The translations under genes were made by a program, and so were the position numbers. A stretch of DNA of 42,141 nt, from contig JADIIU010000111.1 in the NCBI GenBank assembly GCA_027603945.1, positions 1 to 42,141 on the forward strand, in the 5' to 3' direction. The stretch's first letter is position 1; the number at the start of each line of letters is the position of its first letter. This DNA comes from Terramyces sp. JEL0728 (taxonomy: Eukaryota; Chytridiomycota; Chytridiomycetes; Rhizophydiales; Terramycetaceae). Shown here one piece after another: positions 1 to 11,381 of this stretch. The notes under the pieces are model-generated. The model was not told the origin of the DNA. It did no database searches and saw only the letters and a list, made by a program, of their open reading frames with translations.

Positions 1-233
1 TGCTTATGTTCATGTTGCTTGATATTGTCAAAGTATACACTTTCAAAGTATGGTCGTTTGAACTTGTCGCAACTATCTGGCCAACTGCAGCACACAAAGC
101 TAAACTTGCCAAAAAACAAGCTAGAAGAGAACAATTAGTAAGAATCAAGGTCATCCTGAAGAAGATCAAGAAAGTCAAGACTGTTATTAACGCAGCGAAT
201 GCTTTTTCAAGAGGTTTAAAATCCAAAAAGTAG
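1..233 (+). CDS. 3' end of an unidentified gene (5' part outside window)
   Basis: An open frame runs from the left edge to a TAG stop at 231-233. The last 50 residues are very basic, rich in Lys, Arg and Ala, with a helical look, and end in GLKSKK. This could be the C-terminus of a nuclear or ribosome-associated protein, but no family is recognisable. A methionine near base 6 is probably internal, because the reading frame is open to the edge and no promoter-like sequence is visible. Exon boundaries inside the fragment cannot be settled. Confidence 0.4.
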   Translation, partial: LMFMLLDIVKVYTFKVWSFELVATIWPTAAHKAKLAKKQARREQLVRIKVILKKIKKVKTVINAANAFSRGLKSKK

Positions 234-542
234 TGTACATCGGATCAATGTAATAAATGCGCGCATAAAATATTATATTCGTTTACCAGAGTCCCTTGAT
301 GTTTCTATTTCAAACGGTTGACACCTGCTATCCGTCCGAAAATTTCAACGCCTGCCTACCATCTTGAATAAAATATTCCGCAATCAATAGTTTAATCATA
401 CTAATGCCTTGAAAAGATTATAGCAGAATATTTAATTGAACAAGATTATATTTCGTGCTCAGCTGAGCCTTGGAGCGAAATCGTCTGCGCCACATTCCCT
501 TTGAAACTCTTGCTGTTTCGAAATTCTTAACCTCTTACCAAT
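234..542. other. intergenic region, 309 bp
   Basis: There is no convincing coding sequence. An AATAAA-type polyadenylation signal (TAATAAAT, about 251-258) follows the upstream stop codon. The remainder should hold the promoter of the gene at 543. I see no clear TATA box there and no RNA gene. Confidence 0.5.
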
Positions 543-1610
543 ATGGCTAAACGAATTACGAAGAATGATATAAGTGGGCCGACCCCACTCCAAACGACAA
601 CTCAATATCTAAAGCAATCGTTCGATTCAGGAATTGATGTGCGCAGCGAAAACCAAAGAAAACAGGTCCAACCAAATAATTTCACTGGGGCTATTCCGTT
701 TGCAGTGGGAAGACATGATGTGTCTGTATCAGTTGCAGGCGGCCCTTACGATCCACGCAACAACGAATCAAAGGAACCAAAGACAATGACTTATATGCAA
801 TATCAAACATTTGTTCATGCAATCGGAGCTTACAAAAGACAGATTCAAGCAATGGCAGCGGCAACTGAAACATTTGTGCGAGCATTGCAAGAAGTCGCCG
901 ATTGTGTTCCTGCAGGTAATTGAGAATTAATGGCAGCGCAAGTTAACGATGTCAATGTCGTTTCCGATTTAGATTTTTTGATTGATTCATCTCAGCTTAT
1001 TGTTAATGCACACCAAACATGGGCCACCAACATTGAAAAGGAAGTAGAAGAACCACTAACGGCATGTTTGAATGAAATCCCCCAACTTGCAAAAACAAAG
1101 CAGGAAGCAAATAAACAGCAAATACAGAAATTGATCCAGCAGTTACATTCAGAAGAAGACTCCTCATACAAAATGAAAAAGAAAAAGACTAGAGATTTAG
1201 CGGAACTGCAAAAGGTACAATGATTTAACCCAGTCCCTTAATTTGAGGATGGCGCTTGCTGACGAAATCAAGAGATTATCGCTATATAATGAATGCATCC
1301 CAGACAAGTTATCACAAGAAAATGTGCCATTTATACTGCAGCTGCTGACCAAAACAGTTGAAGCGGAACTGGAAACTTACGAGACAGTATCCGAAGGCTT
1401 CCATAAAGTACTAATATTTAACCACAGATTGGTAGTGTGATGGACTCTAGATCGCCAGATGGCTTTCGTAATAGAAACTCTTTCTTTTCCAGCGGATCAA
1501 TTCATAACTTGAAAATTCCAGCAGAACCTAATACAGAGATACTCCCCACTTCGCCTGATAAAGAACTTAATATGGAATTTATACGAGCCGCTATGGCAAA
1601 CTTCTTGTAG
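543..1610 (+). CDS. I-BAR/Ivy1-like membrane-curvature protein
   Basis: Splicing exons 543-915, 937-1214, 1234-1407 and 1428-1610 gives 335 residues with no internal stop. The introns are 21, 19 and 20 nt long. Residues about 75-270 are predicted long helices. They include an alternating segment with an ALQEVADC motif and a charged coiled-coil stretch rich in Lys and Glu, as in IMD/I-BAR-type domains of fungal Ivy1-like proteins. Those proteins dimerise, bind acidic phospholipids and shape membranes. The last 60 residues are Ser/Pro-rich and probably disordered. The family call rests on general helical pattern and not on a signature motif, so another BAR-like family is possible. Confidence 0.6.
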
Positions 1611-1636
1611 TTTTAATTAAAAAGAATTTTTATATT

Positions 1637-2783
1637 TCAAGCAGTCACTTCATTTAATGGAAGTGGTGGTAATTCATCCGTCTTTGTCAGAAACAATCTT
1701 ACTTTTACGGTCACATCAATATGGGTTTCCTGAGGTTTTGCAGGGGTAGGTTCCATTGTAGCATGGCTTGAGTCAACTACAGATTGGTCTTGTTTTATTT
1801 CTGGATCAAATTTTACCAATGTATCTGTTGGATGTTCTGGAGCAATGTTTGTTTGCGATTGGACTTTGGCAGGAGCTTCATTTATTTGTTTATGTTCTAC
1901 TTCTTCAGGGTTTGCTGTAGCTGCTTCTGCTGGTTTGGATTCCACAATTGGTTCAGATGTAGGATGCGCTTCACGTTTTGATTCTGAGATTACAAGTTCT
2001 TTCAAAGCTGATTCTGCGGGTTCTTCCACAGGCTTTGAACTTTCTACCTGTTCTTGTGCATCAGCTGTAATTTCTTTTGGGGTTTCTTTGGTTGATTCAT
2101 GTTTGATTTCATCCAATTGTTTGGTGTCTGCCATTGCGTCAACTCCTGATTCAATAACAGGCTGTGCTTTAGATTCTTCTGCTGGAGCAGATTTACTCTC
2201 TTGGGTTTCTTTGGACGGTGTTTCCTAATGTCAATGGATTATCACCAATTCATCTCTGATTGCTTCCAGCTCTGGTTCTTTTGCGGATGGAATTTCCTAT
2301 CATAAGTAAACCTTACCATTGTGGTTTTCAATGGTGTTTCTGGTGGTGCTGAAATGCACTCGCTAGGCTGGGAATCCGTGTTTGTAGAAACTGAGTTTGA
2401 CTTTTCAACACATTGTTTGAAAGTAATTGCGTCTTGATAAATCTTTGATTACCGGCGGCATTAGCAAACCTGATTGCAATTAATTTTGGAGTGTTGTCTG
2501 TCAGGTCCTGCTTTACGTTATAAACCCATGAACGATCTGACCCTTCACTCATTACAAGAGTCAGGTTAGGGAATGCTACATCAATAATGGCTGTACTTGA
2601 ATGTGATAGCATTGGCAAATCGAGCTTTAAATCTGCCATAGTAACCGTGTTATTTTTGACAGCTACTTTGCCGGCACCTCTGTAAATCCATTCCGAGTTT
2701 GCCTGGTTAATATAAATATACTTTGTCAAAATGAAATAACTTAGCGGTACTTGATTAATATCGTATTACAGTTCGCAGTCCAT
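1637..2783 (-). CDS. Ran-binding (RanBD1) domain protein with acidic tail
   Basis: Six exons on the minus strand (2783-2770, 2749-2722, 2702-2453, 2432-2317, 2296-2246, 2224-1637) give 348 residues; the five introns are 20, 19, 20, 20 and 21 nt. The first 115 residues are a RanBD1 fold: AKLFHFDK, EWIYRGAGKV, the signature GSDRSWVYN, then AIRF and a closing DAITFKQCVEK helix. RanBD1 proteins bind Ran-GTP and help dissociate export complexes or stimulate GTP hydrolysis. The remaining 230 residues are low-complexity, rich in Glu, Pro, Ala and Lys, and lack FG repeats. The domain begins almost at residue 1, so the usual N-terminal arm is missing unless an upstream exon was overlooked. Ran itself lies at 32646-33357. 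Confidence 0.88.
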
Positions 2784-3065
2784 TATTTTGTAATTTTTCT
2801 ATCGTAATTTATACGTGGTTTGGCCGTGGATAGGACCAACAATCGGCCCTAATCATTACTCATGGAAGGAATGTGTTTCCACCTTGCGAAACCGTCTAAT
2901 CGTCACTAGAGCAGCTGTACCGAGAAGGTACCGCAGAATACTTATATCAAAAGCATAAATCTAATCGTGTAGCATTCGGGATCCATTCCAAGATTAAATT
3001 GACGGCTGGCTCGCTTAGCTGAAGTAAGCCTTGAATATTTTTTTTTGTTGTTGGAAAATCAAAAA
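2784..3065. promoter_or_regulatory. shared divergent promoter region
   Basis: These 282 bp separate the start codons of the RanBD1 gene (minus strand) and the RNA polymerase I subunit gene (plus strand), so they must contain both promoters. A T-rich run (about 3040-3048) precedes the polymerase start. No tRNA or other RNA gene was recognised. Confidence 0.45.
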
Positions 3066-6000
3066 ATGAATATATCAAACCCGGTTTCATCCAGTATACA
3101 GAAAGTTTCCTTTTCGTTTTACGAAACTCAGGATATTAAAAATTTTTCAGTTAAATCAATTACAAACCCACAAATTTTTGATACTCTCAATCATCCAACC
3201 ACAGGAGGTCTCTACGATCCTTGCCTTGGACCACATAACAAGGATACACTGTGTGGTACGTGTCAGCTGGACCACAAATCTTGCCCTGGCCACTTTGGAC
3301 ATGTCGATTTGACTGTACCGGTTTATAATCCAATCAACTTTAGACTCATGTACAAGCTGCTGCAATCAGCTTGCCATTACTGCCATCATTTCAGAGTATC
3401 TGACTTGGTAACTAGTTTATACGCTGGCAAGTTGCGCTTGATTCATGCAGGGCTATTGGTTGAAGCAAGTGATATAGATTCATTAATCGATGTTAAACCA
3501 AGAAAAAAGAGTGACGACGAAGAAGAGGAAGAAGACGATCAAGAAGATATTGCTGAAGGTCCGAAAGAAAGGATTTTGAAGCAAATTGACGAATACGTGA
3601 AAAATGCATTAGCAAAAGTTGATAAACACTTCATTAAGGTAATTGTTACTGATATAGACTACGTTAATTACTCAAACTCTACGCAAAGTTGAACGTCAGT
3701 ATCTCTCTGTTATTTCTGCACAGTCTTGCCAAAATTGTCATGGATATTCTCCAAAATTCAGAACTGAAGGAAATGTAAAGATTTTCGAAAAACCATTGAA
3801 TCCAAAGCAAAAATCCACAATGACGGCTAGAGGTTTGACTAGAGCCAAGTTGTTTGCAGATGCACCAACTATTGATGAAAAGAATATGCCGGACACAGAT
3901 GTTTACATTACACCATTGACTGTCAAGGCCCACTTGCAATTGCTATGGAAAAATGAAAAATATGTCCTTGATTTGCTATATGGGTCAAACAGAAAAGGCA
4001 TCCGTACTTCCAATCCAAATATGTTTTTCTTGGAAGTTGTAGCTGTTACTCCTTCCAAATTCCGCCCAGTCTCTGTTGTTGGAGACCAAATGTTTGAACA
4101 TCCTCAAAATATTTACTTGTCTGACATCATCAAAGCAAATATTCAAATCCAAGACATTTCGCAAATGGAGAAATCGTGGCAAGAAACCAATGCAAATGAA
4201 GATCCAAAATTGAAAGCCTTGAAGGCTGATGATTTCTTGAAAAGGAAGGTTGATGGATGGATCAAATTGCAGGAATCTGTAAACTACTTGATTGATTCAG
4301 ACAAAGCACCTGCTCCAAGTAAGCTTCAGAGCTAACAAATAGTGGGAAAGGTCGCGCCTCCAGGTGTGCGTCAGTTACTAGAAAAGAAAGAAGGCTTGTT
4401 TAGAAAGCATATGATGGGTAAGCGAGTCAACTATGCAGCGAGATCTGTTATTTCACCAGACCCTTATATCGAAACTAATGAAATTGGTATTCCACCGGTT
4501 TTTGCTAAAAAGTTGACATATCCAGAGCCGGTTATACCACACAATGTCAAGGAAATGCGTGCGTGCGTAATTAACGGTCCTGACATTTGGCCAGGTGCTA
4601 CTCATATTCAAAATGAAGACGGTACTTTGACATCATTGGGTGCTTTTGATATCGCTGGAAGAACCGCTTTGGCAAACCAACTCTTGACTCCTTCTTTACA
4701 AACCGGACATTCAAGCACTTGTAAACTTTCAATTAACAATAGCCCACCAATTCAAAAACACCAACAAAAAAGTTTATAGACATTTGCGCAATGGAGACTT
4801 TTTGTTGCTGAACAGACAGCCTACTCTGCACAAACCTTCTATCATGGCTCACACTGCCAGAGTGCTGCCAGGTGAAAGAACCATTAGAATGCATTATGCT
4901 AATTGCAACACCTATAATGCTGATTTTGACGGTGACGAAATGAACGCTCACTTTCCTCAGAACGAAATTGCTCGTGCTGAAGCTATGGTTATTGCTCGCA
5001 CTGATCAGCAATATTTGGTGCCTACTGATGGCGGTGTTTTAAGAGGTCTCATTCAAGATCATGTTGATGCTGGTGTGGATATGTGCTCTAGAGATTCTTT
5101 CTTCAAAAGAGAAGAATATATTCAATTGGTTTATGCCGGTCTTCGTGAAAGCAACTCTGCCGCTTCAATCGGGAACGGAAATATTGAAACCCCAATTGTA
5201 TTTGGTGTCGATGGTAGACTTATTTTGCAGCCTCCAACCATTTTGAAACCAGTTCCTAGATGGACTGGAAAACAAATTATTTCCACAATTCTCGATAATA
5301 TTACACCGCAGGACAGAAGTCGTTTGAATTTAATTTCCAAATCTAGAATCCCAGCCAAACAATGGGGACCGACGGCACCGGAAGAACAGCAGGTGATTAT
5401 TATGGATGGTGACTTGCTTACTGGTATCCTGGATAAATCCCAATTCGGCGCCAGTGGAAATGGGCTAGTACATGCCATTTATGAAGTATACGGACCTCCA
5501 TATGCAGGAAAACTGCTTTCAATACTTGGAAGACTATTCACAGCGTATTTACAGAGTGTTGGCTTCTCTTGTAGAATGGACGATTTGTTGCTTACACCTG
5601 AAGGCGACAAGGTCAGGAGAGATTTGATCAACAGCGCTTCAAAAATTGGTTACGAAGCATCTTCAGAATACGTAAACCAAAAGAATGTAAAGAATATCAA
5701 ACTGGGGCTAGAACTTGTGCTTCGAGATTCAGAAAAGATGGCTGGGTTAGATTCAGCTATGAAAACCAGAACCAACAAAGTTACTTCTGAAATTATCAGC
5801 TCTTGCGTTCCAGACTTGTTATATAAACCATTCCCTAGAAACAACATGCAAGTTATGACTGTTTCTGGTGCCAAGGGTTCGTCCGTTAACGTGTCCCAAA
5901 TTTCTTGTTTATTAGGGCAACAAGAGTTGGAGGGCAAAAGAGTCCCTACCATGGTTTCAGGGAAAACCTTGCCGTCATTCACTGCATTCGATACATCTGC

Positions 6001-8067
6001 AAGATCTGGTGGGTATATTACAGGACGTTTCTTGACTGGAATCAAACCTCAAGAATACTACTTCCATTGTATGGCTGGAAGAGAAGGTCTAATTGATACT
6101 GCTGTAAAAACCTCTCGCTCAGGTTATTTACAAAGATGCTTAATCAAACACTTGGAAGGTATTAGAGTCCACTATGATCAAACTGTTAGAGATTTAGATG
6201 GATCTATTTTACAATTCCACTACGGTGAAGATTCGCTTGATGTATGTAAACAAACAACTCTCAAGAAATTCGATTTTAATGCGCTCAACTATCATGCTTT
6301 AATTAGTCGTTACAATCCAGGAAGCATAGCAGACAAAGTTGAAGAAGACAAGGTCAGAAAGTTTGTCAAAAAGCACAAGAAGAAGGGCATTGAACACGAT
6401 CCAATTCTTTCTCTGTTCAGTCCAAGTAGATTTATTGGCGCTGTTTCTGAAGCATTTAAATCTAAATTGGATGACTATATCAAAAAGAACCCTTCCAAGT
6501 TAATTGCCGGATCCAACAGCGATAGACAAACTTGGTCTTGCCCATTGATCGAGCCAGATAGATTCAAGATGTTGATGAACCTAAAGTACATGCACTCCTT
6601 GGTGGAACCAGGTGAATCAGTTGGACTTTTGGCTGCCCAGTCCATTGGAGAACCTTCCACTCAGATGACATTGAATACTTTCCATTTTGCTGGATTTGGT
6701 GCTAAAAACGTTACTTTGGGTATCCCGCGTCTAAGAGAAATCATTATGACCGCATCATCCTCCATTAAAACTCCGCTGATGCGTTTGCCACTGAAGGACA
6801 ATGTCAGTGAAGCAAAAGGAAATGAATTATGTGAAGAAATCTCCAGATTGGTGCTGTCTCAAATTATGCAAAATGTAACTGTGACTGAAACCCTCGTTCC
6901 AAAGGTAATTTTCGTTAATTTCAGTCTTATTCTCAACCTAGAAGTAAATTATTAAAAATCAAATTGGAATTTTGGCACCAGAAACACTACAAGCTGCAAT
7001 ACAACATTACTATATCAAAATTGGCAGACATCTTGGAAAAATCATTCGTTCCTGCTCTTGAAAGAGCAATTTCTCGAGATTTGAAAGGGCGATTAAGGAA
7101 AGATGTAAATGACATTGAAAACATTGGCGTTGGAGTTGTCGAAAAAGCAGCACCGTCAAAGGGCGGTGATGAAGATGAACCAGCTGCTGAAAAGACTGTT
7201 GAAGAACAGTCAGATTCTGGGGAAGATACAGACAATGAAAATGATGGCGATGCTACCACGTCAAAAGGAAAAGCCAAGAGAAAGCAACAATCCACCTACG
7301 AAGAAGATGAAGAAGATCAAGAAAGATCAGACAATGAAGAAGCCGACGAAGCACAGGATGAGCAAGAAGATAGAATTGTCGACAGCTCCAAATATGTCTC
7401 TGGATTCAAGTTTGATAAAAGTACTGGACAGATTTGTGAAATTTCCGTAAAGGTAGCCTCGTTTAACCAAAGTTCCCTGCAGATACAAAGAAAATGCTGA
7501 TGGTCGCATTAGTAGAGTCTGTTTGTCAAAATGTGGTCATTCACCAAGTAAAAGACATTCAAAGATGCTTCCCACAGCCAAACGAATCAGAAAATGACAC
7601 TTCAGTAGGATCTATTTAATATTTAGGTAAATCTTGGCACTGAAGGCTGCAACCTTAGGGGAATGTGGGACTATTCAGATTATATCGACATTAGCAAAAT
7701 TTATACAAATGATATTTCTGCTATACTCAGAACTTATGGTGTTGAGGCAGCCCGGTCTGCAATCACCCAGGAAATTGCTTCCGTTTTCGGCGTTTATGGC
7801 ATTGACGTTGATCCAAGACATCTTTCCCTGATTGGTGACTACATGACCTTTGAAGGAGGGTACAAGCCGTTCAACAGAATGGGTATGGACTCTAATACTT
7901 CTCCGTTTACGCAAATGTCTTATGAAAGAACCACTCACTTCCTCAATACTGCAACTTTAACGGGAGATTTCGATCCGCTGGATTCGCCATCTGCTAGAAT
8001 AGCGCTGGGCAAGGTTGTCAAAGGTGGCACCGGATCTTTTGATGTTTTGCAGCCATTAATTCAATAA
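3066..8067 (+). CDS. RPA190: DNA-directed RNA polymerase I largest subunit
   Basis: Seven exons (3066-3638, 3658-4318, 4343-4720, 4743-6904, 6925-7452, 7473-7604, 7627-8067) give 1624 residues, close to the roughly 1660 of yeast Rpa190. Introns are 19, 24, 22, 20, 20 and 22 nt. The clamp zinc site (Cys 53, 63, 66, 73) is followed by an acidic loop and a second Cys pair ([11 protein letters not shown]). The catalytic loop [17 protein letters not shown] lies near residue 596 with all three Asp present. The bridge-helix/trigger-loop region [18 protein letters not shown] is near residue 1160. The long acidic insertion near residues 1335-1420 is typical of Pol I. The C-terminus [12 protein letters not shown] matches the family end. 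It synthesises pre-rRNA in the nucleolus. Confidence 0.97.
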
Positions 8068-8499
8068 ATCTATGATTACATAAGCCCAGATTGTACGTTG
8101 TGAACAGTCTGACGTGTCAGCAAACGTCATGCTCCAAGAATAAAGCGTACTTTGGACAATGCTCGACATCCAGGTAAAACTAAACTTTTGTATTAAAAGA
8201 GATTCTTGTAATTGGCATTGATTATAAGCTATGTTTATCGCATTTGTTTTGAATATCCATCCCACAAATTTTACCAACATTTCGCGTAATATGTATTTTC
8301 ACTATTACCAATATCTCGCACACTGATTTCTTTTGCATTTCGCTTAATTTTTTGCGATATAGGTTGGTTTGCATAATGTGGCCCAACACCTTTGCATAGA
8401 CAATGTAAATAATGTGATCAGCCTAACAATCCATTTGTTTACATAATAGACCATGGAGGCTCAACATATAAATAATCACAAAAGTAACATTCCACAACT
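8068..8499. promoter_or_regulatory. intergenic region with CRE-like half sites and a TATA box
   Basis: These 432 bp hold no coding sequence that I can support. Two inverted CRE-like half sites, TGACGT at 8110-8115 and ACGTCA at 8124-8129, lie just after the polymerase stop. A TATA box at 8467-8474 serves the next gene. Confidence 0.4.
8467..8474 (+). promoter_or_regulatory. TATA box
   Basis: TATAAATA lies 33 bp upstream of the ATG at 8500. The same spacing recurs at many other genes in the window. Confidence 0.6.
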
Positions 8500-9372
8500 A
8501 TGTCTCACTTATCTCAGCCTTTTCCCGTATCCCGCCTAGTTAATAGACCAGATGACTCCTACCAACTAAAGTCTTTACCCTCCCTGTCAACGCTATTGAA
8601 ACCTTTCCCAAAGGAAGAATCGGGATATGACTCTAGCACATCGACACCGTCCTCACAAAAGAGTTCTTCGATCGATGACTCGAAACAGAAAATAGAGCTG
8701 GCAATCAATTGTCTGAATTTGGACGAAGAAAGTCTCAAGGATCTCAAAGACGCATTTGAATGTAATTCGGCAACGGACAACAAGGATGCAGCAAATGCAT
8801 TACTGGGACTTAAGAATAGGTCCGATGTGTACTGCGAACAGTATTCGAATAGGGAAATAGCAATGAGACAAAGACAAGCGAGATTATGCAGGAAAAAACC
8901 CGATTATTTTAAGCCGCAATATTTTGAACCTGTCGCAAGATACTACCGCCCTGTTCCCACAATATCTCCAATACACGTTCCACGGATGGTAGAACATTAT
9001 GTTCCGCCGCCATACATTCCAAACCAAATCCAAGAAATAAGAGAATACACTAATATATTGACAAAGCTCCGTCAAAATGATCACTACTGGGAAATAATGG
9101 CATTTGCTCCAGGTTTTGATTACTCGAATATCCGCGTTGCATTTATCAAATATAATCAGAAACGAGGGATAGAAGAAAAGATTGACGCTATACTGATTGA
9201 AGCATGCAGAGTTAAAGTAATACAAAACAGCCTGGGTAGAGTCATGAGGAAGTCTCTGTCTGCTAAAAATATTGTTCCATTGCTTGGCACTCCTGATTTT
9301 GGCAGTTTGACAATCAACAGGGTCGGCAATGGATATTTAAAGATCAAGATCCAAAAAGCAAAGCAAAAGTAA
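8500..9372 (+). CDS. uncharacterised 290-residue protein
   Basis: This is a single uninterrupted exon that I do not recognise. The first 70 residues are Ser/Pro-rich and likely disordered. A middle segment (about 105-185) is rich in Tyr, Pro and Arg, including a YVPPPYIP stretch. The C-terminal third (about 190-290) looks folded, with alternating hydrophobic residues and many basic ones, and ends in KAKQK. There is no signal peptide or membrane segment. The start is supported by the TATA box 33 bp upstream. The gene converges on the ACBD6-like gene, with 39 bp between the two stops. Confidence 0.75.
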   Translation: MSHLSQPFPVSRLVNRPDDSYQLKSLPSLSTLLKPFPKEESGYDSSTSTPSSQKSSSIDDSKQKIELAINCLNLDEESLKDLKDAFECNSATDNKDAANALLGLKNRSDVYCEQYSNREIAMRQRQARLCRKKPDYFKPQYFEPVARYYRPVPTISPIHVPRMVEHYVPPPYIPNQIQEIREYTNILTKLRQNDHYWEIMAFAPGFDYSNIRVAFIKYNQKRGIEEKIDAILIEACRVKVIQNSLGRVMRKSLSAKNIVPLLGTPDFGSLTINRVGNGYLKIKIQKAKQK

Positions 9373-9411
9373 AATAAATATGCATCACATTAATCTTTTT
9401 TAAAGCATTAG

Positions 9412-10057
9412 TTATTGGAGTGATAATGCCGTCTCCTTGTCTGAATTCATGATATCTTGTCTGGCGCCTTTTGAAATTAGATAATCTGCGCAATCTTTGT
9501 TTTCAGATAGAAGAGCATAGTGTAACGCAGTGTTGCCATCATTATCTTGCAAATCCAGGTTTGTATCGAATAATTTCACCATTTCCAAATGCCCTCCATC
9601 TGCAGCCCACATTAAAGGAGTCATCCCGTTGCTATCTACTCCACCGCAGGGAAGCAGTGTTTTTACTTTATCGATATCTCCGTCCTGGATAAAATCAAAA
9701 ATAGTGTTTTGAGACTGTTTTGAATTTTCGGCGACCATTACCGATACTTTAACACGATCCTGCTTTTGGACATTCCCTTCCTGTTGTTCTTGGACAGTAC
9801 TTTCACCTGCTACTTTATTAAATAGATTTATGTATTCTTGTTTTGCTTGTTCCTGGGTCATATCTACTTTGTTCCAGGCATCCCATTTGGCACGCTCTCG
9901 AAATTCAAAGTATCCCGGCTGTGGAGTGTTGCATTTGCCAACCATCGCAGTCTTGTACAGTCCATAAAACTACATTAGATTGGGGTACTTGAAGTTGTAG
10001 ATTTGTGGGGACACTCAATCCTTTTACTTTCTCCACTGCACTTTCGAAATCTGACAT
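9412..10057 (-). CDS. acyl-CoA-binding protein with ankyrin repeats (ACBD6-like)
   Basis: Exons 10057-9989 and 9969-9412 give 208 residues across a 19-nt intron. The N-terminus is an acyl-CoA-binding domain: LQLQFYGLYK, then GKCNTPQPGYFEF and AKWDAWNKVDM, the helices that hold the CoA moiety. After a short linker, residues about 120-205 form two to three ankyrin repeats with NGMTPLMWAADGGHLEMVKL and DGNTALHYAL. This is the domain order of animal ACBD6 (about 280 residues), which binds long-chain acyl-CoA and partners with N-myristoylation. The start MSDFESAVEK is typical of acyl-CoA-binding proteins. There is no membrane segment, so it is probably cytosolic or nuclear. Confidence 0.9.
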
Positions 10058-10220
10058 TTCAAAATTTGAAACTTATTTTGCTGCCCTCCAAAAAGAAATT
10101 GGAAATGTCTCGTCTTCAAATAAATTGGAAATGTATCAGCAATATTGTTCCTCGAAAATAAAAAAAGTGAAACTTACACGTGAAGAGTTTGGAACAATGG
10201 AACATTGTCCCAGATCGTGA

Positions 10221-10227
10221 TATAAAT
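10221..10227 (+). promoter_or_regulatory. TATA box
   Basis: TATAAAT lies 32 bp before the ATG at 10253. Confidence 0.55.
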
Positions 10228-10252
10228 CTTTTGAACTTGAGATGCTGGCCAG

Positions 10253-10978
10253 ATGCTTCTAAACGCTATTGGCACTCTGTTGCTTGCACGATCGGCTAGC
10301 GCGCAAACCCACAACATTACCGTAGTGATTGCGGCAGACAATCTCTGGACTCTCAACATGCCGTCTGGAAACTCTTCCATCCCAATCAAAGGGCCATTAG
10401 ATGGAACAGGTACCAACTATGCCTGGAAACAAATTGCTACTTATACCCAATCAGTTACTGGCAATGGCCCATGGTTAGTCACTGCTCAAGCCTACAATGA
10501 AGGAAATATCGCGGGGTTCTTTTCCGCAGTGTATCTGGATGGCAAACCATACACAGCAACTGGTATTCAAGGATCGTTGTGGAAGGGCACACAAGGCGAA
10601 TGCAATCCACTTTGGGCCACCAGCAATTACGACGATTCCAACTGGCAAAGTGCTTCAACCCCTTGCACTGCCGCTCAAGAAGCTATTTGGGGAACTAATT
10701 ACATGAATCAAATATGGAACGCAACCCCTGGACTGCAAACCAGAGGTGTTTGGTTCCCAGATTGTACTGTCGCGAATGCTTACCCAAATAACCAATGGAG
10801 GCTTAAAGTCGCTTTACCAGCTACCGTTGCAAATACCGCAGTTAATAATGCCCAAAGCAATTCGCCAACTACTGTTGCATCGGCCACCGCTTCCTCTTCA
10901 GCTCCTACTCAATCTCCAACCAACCCATTGATTGGCACAAACAAGAACGGAAATCAATGTAGAAAAAGATCCTTTTAA
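10253..10978 (+). CDS. secreted protein with galactose-binding-like fold and Ser/Thr tail
   Basis: A single exon encodes 241 residues. Residues 1-17 are a signal peptide with probable cleavage after SASA. Residues about 20-190 look like a beta-sandwich with several Trp, four Cys and an NYDDSNWQSA motif. That D-W pattern is common in galactose-binding-like modules of secreted proteins. Residues about 192-235 are Ser/Thr/Ala-rich and likely O-glycosylated. The C-terminus is basic (CRKRSF) with no GPI signal, so the protein is probably released or wall-bound. The exact family is not identified. Confidence 0.8.
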   Translation: MLLNAIGTLLLARSASAQTHNITVVIAADNLWTLNMPSGNSSIPIKGPLDGTGTNYAWKQIATYTQSVTGNGPWLVTAQAYNEGNIAGFFSAVYLDGKPYTATGIQGSLWKGTQGECNPLWATSNYDDSNWQSASTPCTAAQEAIWGTNYMNQIWNATPGLQTRGVWFPDCTVANAYPNNQWRLKVALPATVANTAVNNAQSNSPTTVASATASSSAPTQSPTNPLIGTNKNGNQCRKRSF

Positions 10979-11381
10979 CTGAATAAACTTTCGTGATACT
11001 GCTCAATCATTGATTTCTGAGCCCAAATTTTCAAACCAAGAGTATAGTCTTAAACAAGAGGATGGTTTAAAAGAACGAAAGCCTTCTATACAGAAACCCT
11101 TTGCGCTTTCGGATTTACTCATTGCTATGTTGTTTCTCTTTGCTCAACGAAACTAACGGTCACGTGACAAATAACAAAAGTAACAATTCCAATGCGAAAT
11201 AACCAAAATTAATCGTCATGCATGCTCCACAGGTATGAATACACCGTGCGGGGCAAGATATGGCATTAACAAAAAGATTAGCCTGCGAAAATCAACTCGG
11301 AAGTTGTTTTTGAAACGGTACGCCTCGAGCCCCTAATCGGCAGGCGTTATTTAAAGCGAAAGGGGATTTTACTTTCAGTTT
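10979..11381. promoter_or_regulatory. intergenic region, 403 bp, with an E-box
   Basis: There is no coding sequence I can support. A perfect 10-bp palindrome GTCACGTGAC at 11159-11168 contains CACGTG, the core bound by Cbf1/USF-type bHLH factors. It lies about 220 bp before the transporter gene. A TATA-like element is at 11348-11355. Confidence 0.45.
11348..11355 (+). promoter_or_regulatory. TATA-like box
   Basis: TATTTAAA lies 34 bp before the ATG at 11382. Confidence 0.5.

Noticed and set aside
2800..3040. Possible small RNA gene in the divergent promoter before the polymerase gene
   Set aside because: Short complementary segments are present, but no tRNA boxes or known snRNA/snoRNA motifs could be fitted.
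10005..10220. 71-codon plus-strand reading frame between the ACBD6-like gene and the secreted-protein gene
   Set aside because: It overlaps the first exon of the ACBD6-like gene on the other strand, has no ATG start at its 5' end and shows no recognisable domain. The region is better explained as a divergent promoter.
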